Below, in pieces: positions 26,802 through 33,279 of a DNA stretch of 37,173 nucleotides (position 1 is its first letter; every line of letters starts with the position of its first letter). The stretch is from an uncultured Halocynthiibacter sp. (GTDB lineage: Bacteria > Pseudomonadota > Alphaproteobacteria > Rhodobacterales > Rhodobacteraceae): contig CANNCD010000011.1 of the NCBI GenBank assembly GCA_947503035.1, positions 1-37,173 of the forward strand. The letters are read 5' to 3'. The translations under genes and the position numbers were made by a program. Below the pieces are notes generated by a model. It was given only the letters and a program-made list of their open reading frames with translations. It did no database searches and had not been told where the DNA came from.

Positions 26802-26903
26802 GAAATACACAAACGGCCCAGAGCTGCCGTTCGCTTGATCGCATAATGCTGCGGGGCAGCTTCACCGAACCGGCCATTCGCCACAGGCACGTAAACCTAA
26901 AGC

Positions 26904-28604
26904 TCAACCGCTTGCCATGAGTTGCCCTACGAAGGGTGCAATTTCTTGGTGAGCCTTCATATAGCCCGTCTTAGAAAGCAAACGGGCCCTCTCCTGCGAA
27001 ACCACAGTCATTCCTGAATATTGATAGTCATGAAGGCCAACTGTTCCAAAAACAAATTGCGTCCCCTCGGGCCGTTTTTCAAAGGCAAACTTAATCATCG
27101 CATTGATGTTCGTATCGTCCTGATCTTGGTGCTGCGCCGTGTCAAAAACTATTGGAGCAATGACAGAAGTGGAAAACTTCGAGATCGTGTGCAGTATCGC
27201 ATAATGGTAAGCGAGTATAAGACGTGGAAGGTCGCTTCCAGTGGCATCGATCACAGGGCGAAGTTTCAAAAATGTCTTTTCTGGTGGCGACGGCAAGTTC
27301 AGCTCAGAACAAAATGCACGCAGCTTACCTTGATAGAACTCTAGTATCTCGGCTTTTCGTTTTGCATTGTTATGCTCACGCATTTTTTTCGCCGCTGCGA
27401 GGATACTTTCTTCGATTCCGCCCAAAACCACGTCGATTTTCTTCTTCTCAGCGTCGAGATTTACACCCGCAATCCTGCGACTTTCATGTTCCAGCATTTT
27501 GCGCAGAGTGAGCTTTCCGCGCTTCTCTCCAAGTATTGCATTGATCTCAGAAGCAGCTTTTTCATGCGCGCCCATCTCTTTAGACTTCTTGTCGATTTTC
27601 TTTGATACTTTGCGTAGTTCTTCTTTTGTTACAGCTAAATATGAGCGGCACGTTTCTGCATCACCCGCCAAACGTAAGGTGTTTGCAAAACTTGTTTCGT
27701 GGACAGTATTGCAGGTTGGGCAGGTAATTTCTGAGGTATCGATTTTCTTTAAGTACGCCACATCAGCGTCCAGTTCTTTGAGAGTCGACGCTGCCAGCTT
27801 ACTCTCTTGTATCAGACGGCTACGGACCCCTTGCAGGTCCCTGATCTCCAGCCTCACTTTTTCCCTCAATTCATTGAATTGATTTTGCTTCTCCAAGAAC
27901 TTTGCGATCTCCGCCTCGAATGCCTTAGGATCAAAAGTCAAATCACTGTCAAGAGTAAGAGCTTTGAGCTTATTTTGAGCAAACACCAAGTGCTCGCGCT
28001 CTTTCTTCGGTTCAGTGAGCTTGCTGTTCGCAACATCTTTCTCGGCCTTAGCCAAATAGTATTCCTTGGGCAGGGAACCAGAGTGAAAATCGATCAATGT
28101 ATCCTTGGGGGTTCTGTAAGCATTCAACCCATCAAAAGAAGCCCATGTGTCATTCAACCCAGTGTCCTGATCTATGTAGAAAGGCATAAACCATGCTGCT
28201 GGCATAGGTGTAACGAGTCCGCCGTGCATACCTGGAAATTGAATATTTGCATCGAATATTTCCGCCCAAAACTCCGAAGTTTTGGTGATCCCGTAGTGCG
28301 CTGAAATCATCTTCCCGCGCGCATCGAAGAGCGCAATACTTTTGCCAACCCTGAGAGAGAAGTATGAGACGTCGTCTACTGTGAACTCCAAGAGAATTTT
28401 GGCTTCTAGTTCTTCCCAGTCACTATTTTTCTTTTTCGGGTCTGCACCTAGTGCAGCATACATCGACTTTATGAAGCTGGATTTCCCTGTGCGATTGACG
28501 CCGTGACTAGTGACTACGACTTCTGGACTATCAAGGCTTTCGATCCTCGCGCTCTTCTCCCGATCCGAGACGATCCAAAGTTTTTTGAAGTTCAGTTTTT
28601 TCAT
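26904..28604 (-). CDS. SMC/Rad50-like ATPase with zinc-hook-like CxxC (Lamassu LmuB-like)
   Basis: 566 aa. An N-terminal ABC half-domain has Walker A GVNRTGKSSF (35-44) and PFYIDQDTG (141-149). A coiled coil (about 185-290) leads to CPTC (295-298), a zinc-hook-like turn, followed by a second coiled coil (to about 430). The C-terminal ABC half has GSDLPRLILAYHYA (456-469) in place of the ABC signature and Walker B APIVFDT (483-489). This is the architecture of small SMC proteins paired with nuclease effectors, such as LmuB of Lamassu. It lies directly downstream of a Cap4-like nuclease gene with a 4-base ATGA overlap. The ATPase would sense or hold invading DNA and control the nuclease. Subfamily assignment is from pattern and context. 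Confidence 0.8.
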   Translation of the reverse strand: MKKLNFKKLWIVSDREKSARIESLDSPEVVVTSHGVNRTGKSSFIKSMYAALGADPKKKNSDWEELEAKILLEFTVDDVSYFSLRVGKSIALFDARGKMISAHYGITKTSEFWAEIFDANIQFPGMHGGLVTPMPAAWFMPFYIDQDTGLNDTWASFDGLNAYRTPKDTLIDFHSGSLPKEYYLAKAEKDVANSKLTEPKKEREHLVFAQNKLKALTLDSDLTFDPKAFEAEIAKFLEKQNQFNELREKVRLEIRDLQGVRSRLIQESKLAASTLKELDADVAYLKKIDTSEITCPTCNTVHETSFANTLRLAGDAETCRSYLAVTKEELRKVSKKIDKKSKEMGAHEKAASEINAILGEKRGKLTLRKMLEHESRRIAGVNLDAEKKKIDVVLGGIEESILAAAKKMREHNNAKRKAEILEFYQGKLRAFCSELNLPSPPEKTFLKLRPVIDATGSDLPRLILAYHYAILHTISKFSTSVIAPIVFDTAQHQDQDDTNINAMIKFAFEKRPEGTQFVFGTVGLHDYQYSGMTVVSQERARLLSKTGYMKAHQEIAPFVGQLMASG

Positions 28605-29722
28605 TGGTCTTCTTCCGGAGGCTGCGTATTAGTTTTTTGAACTGTTCCTGTTTGCTCAGATTTGAAAATTTCATAAATCACCATTGCCTTAAGTTGAGCA
28701 CCTACGTAGCCATACTCCGTCGCAGAACTTGTCAAATCAGTTGATTGTACCAAGTCATCGACAAATGCTCCGATTGGCTCAGTCACACTAATTTGCTCAA
28801 GCGACTGTCGTATCTTCGAAACCAGCGCATTTTGAGCATCGTTGCCGTTGTCCAGCGCCTCAACTTTGTAATTTTCGTAGGCAAGTCGGACACTGTTCGC
28901 TTCAAGAAAGCTCCACTTCACCCCCAAATACGTCTGAATGAAACTCCATTCGGGCGCGTTCTTATTTGAGGCAATATCACTCAACCACAGTTCAACATCT
29001 GCCTTTGATATTCCCTTTTGCTTAACAATCTCAGAAACGACGCCGGGAACGTCTGTGGCGAGTTTCTTGTTTCGGAGCCGACACTGCGTAACAATCGCGT
29101 TTGTACATGCTTCTAACTGAAAGGCATCTCCGCCGATTTTCGATTTTAGGAAGCTATGCACTCGGCCTTTCACCAAATCATGACAAGCCGTTTTATCAAG
29201 CTCCGTTCGCCTAAACCCCATGACATCCATACAATTTGACGTGGCATCAGAATAAACAGCTTGGATATGCTCTAGAAGCTTGGCCCTATCCCCCTCCAGC
29301 ATTGCGTTGAATTTCGTATTTTCTGCTTGTCCGAATTCAGTACAGTAAGCGTTAGACACTACTTGCCCGTTTTGGGAATAACCCGAAAACTCGTCGACGT
29401 TCCCATACAGCTTTTGAAGGATTGATTGGGTTTTCTCACCCGATTCCAATTTCTTGGAATTGGAAGTTAGCTTGGCGAGCGTCCAATTCCCCTTAGTAGA
29501 ATGTTTGAGCTGAAAAAACTCAATTTCGGAAGGGCTGTCAGCTCCCGTCAGAAGCACGATATCGTCATGAAATTCAAACAACACGGCAAAGTCGTCGAGT
29601 TTATCGAACTGCTCGAACAACAATTCGACACCAAACATTAGTTGGAATTCAAATGCAGCGTAGGCATCCGATCCAGCAACCTCTCGATGAAGTGTTTTTT
29701 CCAATTTGTCAGTTAAACTCAA
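28601..29722 (-). CDS. Cap4/DUF4297-like dsDNA endonuclease effector (Lamassu LmuA-like)
   Basis: 373 aa. The N-terminal PD-(D/E)xK-type domain begins REVAGSDAYAAFEFQLMFGV (13-32), followed by LFEFHDDIVLL (48-58; acidic D53/D54) and EIEFFQLKHS (66-75; Q71-x-K73), the layout of Cap4/DUF4297 nucleases. The helical C-terminal ~280 residues have no recognised family and would contact the SMC partner. The start is TTG at 29722, supported by GGA 8 bases upstream. It overlaps the ATPase gene by four bases, so the two are made together. Nuclease plus SMC-like ATPase is the core of Lamassu-type abortive defence; no LmuC-like third gene is present. Expected role: DNA degradation upon phage or plasmid invasion (inferred). 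Confidence 0.75.
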   Translation of the reverse strand: MSLTDKLEKTLHREVAGSDAYAAFEFQLMFGVELLFEQFDKLDDFAVLFEFHDDIVLLTGADSPSEIEFFQLKHSTKGNWTLAKLTSNSKKLESGEKTQSILQKLYGNVDEFSGYSQNGQVVSNAYCTEFGQAENTKFNAMLEGDRAKLLEHIQAVYSDATSNCMDVMGFRRTELDKTACHDLVKGRVHSFLKSKIGGDAFQLEACTNAIVTQCRLRNKKLATDVPGVVSEIVKQKGISKADVELWLSDIASNKNAPEWSFIQTYLGVKWSFLEANSVRLAYENYKVEALDNGNDAQNALVSKIRQSLEQISVTEPIGAFVDDLVQSTDLTSSATEYGYVGAQLKAMVIYEIFKSEQTGTVQKTNTQPPEEDQ

Positions 29723-30059
29723 AGAAATGTTCCAAATTTTTTAAACACCGTAGACTCATGGGATCTAGTTTCAAGCTAAAGTTGAATCTTTTTATTGAAA
29801 CAGGTGCGGCGCGGTGTGCATGGGACAGCGATGGCGACATCCGGCAAATGTATCGTCTTGCAAAATGCGCTACTCACGCGTTGTTACTGGGTGGGCGCAC
29901 GGATTTTTGGTCATTTCTGTCGATGAATGACTGCTTACACTTGGTTGTGGCATGCTCCGAGCAGGCGCAGCGAACGGCTCCTTTCCGCCCCAACCGCCTC
30001 CGGCAAGGCGATTTTCTCAGCAGTACTATTCGCGGCTGCCCGCTCTTTCCGCGCCGAGC
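29723..30059. other. Gap of 337 bp without a supported gene
   Basis: Between the nuclease start and the XRE gene end. The first ~40 bases are AT-rich (TTTAAAAAATTTGG on minus) and should hold the promoter of the defence pair. The rest is GC-richer; an open frame on plus crosses it but has no ribosome site, overlaps both neighbours, and resembles nothing known. I see no tRNA, terminator or long repeat in it. Confidence 0.4.
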
Positions 30060-30299
30060 CTATCTGTCATCCTCACCGATCATTCCCATGAACTCTAGAA
30101 GGCTGAGATCAAGTGCTTTGGCCAGAGCTCCCAAAACGGACAGGGTTGGTTGCCGCTTTCTAGTTTCTAGCAAAGACATGTAGCTGGTTGAGAGGCCCGC
30201 CAAATGTGCCACTTCTTCCTGTGAAAGGCCGCATTCCCTGCGGCGTAGCTGCAGAGCTCGCGCAAAGCGTTCAATTAAGATGTCATTTTTTTGATCCAT
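30060..30299 (-). CDS. XRE-family HTH transcriptional regulator
   Basis: A 79-residue single-domain regulator of the lambda-Cro/XRE type: FARALQLRRRECGLSQEEVA, HLAGLSTSYMSLLETRKRQP, LSVLGALAKALDLS. The helix-turn-helix is at about residues 25-45 (SQEEVAHLAGLSTSYMSLLE). It is divergent from the membrane protein gene at 30394 and next to the nuclease/SMC pair. Two near-identical palindromes in the shared intergenic region are likely its operators. It probably represses the divergent gene and itself; control of the defence pair is possible but not shown. Confidence 0.9.
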   Translation of the reverse strand: MDQKNDILIERFARALQLRRRECGLSQEEVAHLAGLSTSYMSLLETRKRQPTLSVLGALAKALDLSLLEFMGMIGEDDR

Positions 30300-30301
30300 C
30301 C

Positions 30302-30321
30302 CAAGGGTATTAAATCCCTTG
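30302..30321. promoter_or_regulatory. Inverted repeat just upstream of the XRE start
   Basis: CAAGGG (30302-30307) and CCCTTG (30316-30321) form perfect 6-bp arms with 8 AT-rich bases between. It lies 3 bases upstream of the XRE ATG, overlapping the ribosome-binding region (the AAGGG arm on the minus strand). It could act as an operator or as an mRNA hairpin masking translation. Confidence 0.35.
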
Positions 30322-30335
30322 AAAACTCACTCCAC

Positions 30336-30365
30336 TGACTATAGTCACAATTTACTATAGTCACA
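30336..30365. promoter_or_regulatory. Twin operator palindromes between XRE and membrane-protein genes
   Basis: TGACTATAGTCA at 30336-30347 is a perfect 12-bp palindrome. TTACTATAGTCA at 30352-30363 is the same with one mismatch. As direct repeats they share ACTATAGTCACA (30338-30349 and 30354-30365), spaced 16 bp centre to centre, about one and a half helical turns. Placement between the divergent genes fits cooperative binding by the XRE dimer, with autoregulation and control of the gene at 30394. Confidence 0.7.
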
Positions 30366-30393
30366 TTCCATTTGAAGAGGGGTACAATTTCTT

Positions 30394-31017
30394 ATGAAGG
30401 CAATAACCGGAGTCATCCTTGATATTGAGGGTGGGAACCGCCCGATAAAACGAGATACGTCCAGAGATCCAGGCTACTTAGAAAAAAATATCGTTGGCGG
30501 AGGCGTGCTGACTGAACTTTCTGGAAATGAACACACGCTCAAAGCCACGGTGCTTGACACAAACGACAAGACTCAGAAAATTTCCATCCCTTCAGCAAAC
30601 TTCCTGGGCATTGGCGATGTCGTCAGTACCGTGCTCGACGACGATGGCTGCGAAATTCTGTTGATCAACCACTCTTCGGATCGGCAGTGGCAGTTCGCAA
30701 GATGTCCCTATCACACAAGAAAATGGACACGAGCTGCGCGGATGGGCATCAATCAAGGTCTCCTGTGGACTTGCCTAATTGGAGTTGTCGCAGGGCTCGC
30801 ACAAGGGCGTTCTATGAATTTGAATATCGCAGTAGGGTTGGCGTTCTGTTCATTCCTCTGGGCTGCAATTTGGACACTCACAACCCGAAAACACTCAGCC
30901 ATAACTCACGCCAAAGCAGCACGAAGAGTAGCTGACACGGCAAAGGAAACGCATCAGGAATTCATTGACGCCAAAATTCGTGCCAAAGTCGAAACCCAGA
31001 AACTTGCCGTGTCTTGA
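30394..31017 (+). CDS. Membrane protein of unknown function (beta domain plus two TM helices)
   Basis: 207 aa. The N-terminal ~95 residues are soluble and probably beta-rich (ITGVILDIEGG, HTLKATVLDTNDKTQKISIP, FLGIGDVVSTVLDDDGCEIL), resembling a small OB/SH3-like sensor. Two membrane helices follow (about 121-137 and 143-163), then a charged helical tail (165-205). AGAGGGG lies about 12 bases before the ATG. It is driven from the region with twin palindromes, so it is likely repressed by the XRE protein. No family recognised; a two-TM protein beside an XRE gene could be an accessory or effector of the element. Confidence 0.65.
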   Translation: MKAITGVILDIEGGNRPIKRDTSRDPGYLEKNIVGGGVLTELSGNEHTLKATVLDTNDKTQKISIPSANFLGIGDVVSTVLDDDGCEILLINHSSDRQWQFARCPYHTRKWTRAARMGINQGLLWTCLIGVVAGLAQGRSMNLNIAVGLAFCSFLWAAIWTLTTRKHSAITHAKAARRVADTAKETHQEFIDAKIRAKVETQKLAVS

Positions 31018-31147
31018 TGCTATCTTTGAGCCTGCCAACTTTCCAGATCGGTTCGTAGCTTAGGTAGTTTTTAGGCTACGGACTATCTCTGCCGCCCCTA
31101 AATAAAGGCAAGTCCCTTAGACTATCGGCGTTCGGTTTTTTCGCAAA

Positions 31148-31330
31148 TTATTCCACGATCTCTCGAACATCGTAGCCTTTGTCCTTCAAAGATGCCTTCA
31201 GCAATCTTCTTATCATCTCGGGGCGGGACAAGTCGATTTCTTCTCTGTCAATTAGATCGTCCAGAGCGGACAATGTGTTTGCGTGCAGCCGCACCAAAAC
31301 GCCAGTGGTGTCTCTTTTAGGAGGAGCCAA
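31148..31330 (-). CDS. Small ribbon-helix-helix (CopG/Arc-like) regulator
   Basis: 60 aa: TTGVLVRLHANTLSALDDLI, then REEIDLSRPEMIRRLLKASL. The basic N-terminal strand (GVLVRL) followed by two helices with SRPE-x-IR-x-LL is the RHH DNA-binding fold. TTG start at 31330, backed by AAGGA 8 bases upstream. No toxin partner is adjacent. An 18-bp perfect palindrome lies about 80 bases upstream in the divergent region and is a good candidate operator. It could regulate the plus-strand genes from 31502 on. Confidence 0.75.
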   Translation of the reverse strand: MAPPKRDTTGVLVRLHANTLSALDDLIDREEIDLSRPEMIRRLLKASLKDKGYDVREIVE

Positions 31331-31409
31331 TTCAAAAATCCTTCATTCGATTGAGTGTATGTTTTGACAAAATACCCGTCCAATACAAAAAACTTACAGC
31401 GCCCATTGC

Positions 31410-31427
31410 AATATCAATATTGATATT
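31410..31427. promoter_or_regulatory. 18-bp perfect AT-rich palindrome (candidate RHH operator)
   Basis: AATATCAATATTGATATT reads the same on both strands. It lies between the divergent RHH gene and the plus-strand gene at 31502. A partial copy of its half-site (ATATTTATATTAA) follows at once. Arrays of short AT-rich half-sites are typical for RHH repressors. A TTGACA at 31364-31369 could be a -35 box of a plus-strand promoter, though no good -10 is visible. Confidence 0.55.
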
Positions 31428-31501
31428 TATATTAAGTTCAGATGAAGCAAAGGTTGCAGCCTTCACCTCATCCTAATCACAACGATCCTTAGGAGATCCT
31501 C

Positions 31502-31972
31502 ATGACTACTTCACCGAATACCACGCCGTCTGCGTGCACGACAGCTTTGAATCCGCTTTTGGCGGCTGACCGTATTGTTTTTCGCAAATCCCTCGATCAT
31601 CTGCAAGACGCCCTAAAGGCTGACTGGCAAGTTTTCCTGCGGCGCAACGTCCTCGATACTCCAGAAGCCCTCGAGTTCGGACATCAAGCTGCGGAGGCTT
31701 GGGCCGCTTGCTTAGAAGCGCTCCGAGACGTCCGCGACATGGACGCTGCGCATGCTGATCTACGCGCAGCTGCTGTAGAGCTCATTCAAACGACGCCGGG
31801 GTTTTATCCGCATACGTCTGAACTTGGCGACTGCCAACTCGCTCTGCGCCCGCTCGCAGAGCGGCACAAGCTCGACGACATTGGGCTACATGATTTGCTG
31901 CACGAAGCGTATTTGCTCACATGGGCGCACAAGGGCAACATCGCCTTTCTTCAACCACCCGTACGCCACTAG
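31502..31972 (+). CDS. Hypothetical helical protein of the mobile element
   Basis: 156 aa, acidic and mostly helical (FRKSLDHLQDALKADWQVFL, EFGHQAAEAWAACLEALRDV, LHDLLHEAYLLTWAHKGNIA). No signal peptide, membrane segment or known motif. ATG at 31502 with AGGAGA 5-10 bases upstream. First gene of a plus-strand series (31.5-37.2 kb) that ends with the recombinase, so it is probably part of the element's core genes. Function unknown. Confidence 0.7.
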   Translation: MTTSPNTTPSACTTALNPLLAADRIVFRKSLDHLQDALKADWQVFLRRNVLDTPEALEFGHQAAEAWAACLEALRDVRDMDAAHADLRAAAVELIQTTPGFYPHTSELGDCQLALRPLAERHKLDDIGLHDLLHEAYLLTWAHKGNIAFLQPPVRH

Positions 31973-32104
31973 CATATTCTCATCTGCAGCTTACGCAGAG
32001 CTGTCCGGTTTTCCGGCCAGACTGCGGAGCTATGCCTTCTTTCATCTTTGAGCCTACCTCTGGTGCCGCTTCGGCACTGGACGGTAGAGCTGTGGAGTTT
32101 TTCA

Positions 32105-33091
32105 ATGCCTATTACGAACACTTACTACGCCTTCCCCATCGACCGCAAAATGTACCCAGTTTTCAAGGGTAAACAGCACAAACATTGGCGCAAAGCCGCA
32201 CGCAAACACGGCTTTAAACTGGTGGGCCGCGCAGTGGATCGCCTGCATGTCGTCTTAGAATGCAAGACCTGCGGCGACGCTACACTCAAGCGCATCAGCG
32301 TTGTGCTTGGGCACAATCCAGAGTGCGGCAACTGCATCCGCAAGCGCCGCGAAGCGGCAGCGGCCAAAGTTGGCGCGACACTTCTCGGTCCTGATCCTGA
32401 GGGCGATCGCCACTATGGTACGTATCAATTCAACTGCGGACATGTTGATCGCCGCCAGCACGAACGCGTTGAAGACGCTGCGGCAGGCGGGCACGATCTG
32501 AGCTGTGCGACATGCACCAACAAACAACACGCAGCTGAGGCTTCGGAGTATGATTGGACCCTCATCGGCACCTCTGCGCGGAACGATCAGAGTTACAGGC
32601 AATACGAACATAAGTGCGGCCACCGCCAAGACGTCGCGGTCGCAAACATGAGGTTTGGGGAGTTAAACTGCGCTGGCTGCAGCGAGACGTGGTCCTCTAA
32701 GCCCAGCAAAATCTATTTACTCAGTTTCATGTTGCCGAATGTGCCAGTGATCAAACTTGGCTACAGCAACAATCCCGCGTCGCGGCTGCGGCAAGTTCAA
32801 CTTGCCCCTCGCAAAACACAGGGAACACTGGATCTTGAGATCGACGTTGCAACAGGCCACGATGCGATCTGCTTAGAGAAAGCACTCCACAGATACATCA
32901 AAACGCATCGCCCCGAGCTGGTGGTCGAACGTGATCAGTTCCGCGATCATTTAACGACTACATCAGAGATTTATCACGCGCACGGCCGCGCCTTTATCAT
33001 TGCGCTCATTGACGCTGTCGACAACGGCTGGGACCCAAACCAGACTGACAATTGGCAACAGTTCACATCATACAGAGACCAAGGCGCGTAA
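32105..33091 (+). CDS. Zinc-knuckle repeat protein with C-terminal GIY-YIG-like nuclease domain
   Basis: 328 aa from the ATG at 32105, chosen because GGAG lies 7 bases upstream; the frame is open to 32048. The N-terminal two thirds hold three tandem zinc-binding modules: CKTC...CGNC (C53/56, C74/77), CGH...CATC (C111, C134/137) and CGH...CAGC (C171, C189/192). Each is preceded by a G-x-x-L-(V/L/I)-G strand and ~55-60 residues long. The C-terminal part (about 200-290) reads KIYLLSFMLPNVPVIKLGYS, then a helix with SRLRQVQ and ATGHDAICLEKALHRYIK (E259), matching a GIY-YIG-superfamily nuclease (T5orf172/MUG113-like), with IYLL and IKLGYS as the two signature strands. Likely a DNA-binding nuclease of the element. 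Confidence 0.75.
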   Translation: MPITNTYYAFPIDRKMYPVFKGKQHKHWRKAARKHGFKLVGRAVDRLHVVLECKTCGDATLKRISVVLGHNPECGNCIRKRREAAAAKVGATLLGPDPEGDRHYGTYQFNCGHVDRRQHERVEDAAAGGHDLSCATCTNKQHAAEASEYDWTLIGTSARNDQSYRQYEHKCGHRQDVAVANMRFGELNCAGCSETWSSKPSKIYLLSFMLPNVPVIKLGYSNNPASRLRQVQLAPRKTQGTLDLEIDVATGHDAICLEKALHRYIKTHRPELVVERDQFRDHLTTTSEIYHAHGRAFIIALIDAVDNGWDPNQTDNWQQFTSYRDQGA

Positions 33092-33279
33092 ATCTCGCGG
33101 ATGGGATCATGCAGGTTGTCAGACATGATCCCAACCGCCCTTCCCTGCCCTTATCACCTTCCATCGGTTCATTTCTCATGCCCTCTTTATCACTGAACCC
33201 GCGCGCCTGCGCGCTCTCGAGGCCTGCGCTCTCACCGCATTCCCTCGAGCTCTTACGCCCCCTCCTTCGGAGCATCGCG

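Noticed and set aside
29653-30183. 176-codon open frame on plus between nuclease and XRE genes
   Set aside because: Overlaps the start of the nuclease gene and the end of the XRE gene, mixed composition, no start signal.
33052-33279. N-terminal extension of the M41 protease by 76 codons
   Set aside because: It begins with TTG inside the preceding gene, is Pro/Ser/Arg-rich and lacks a ribosome site, whereas the ATG at 33280 has GGAG at good spacing.
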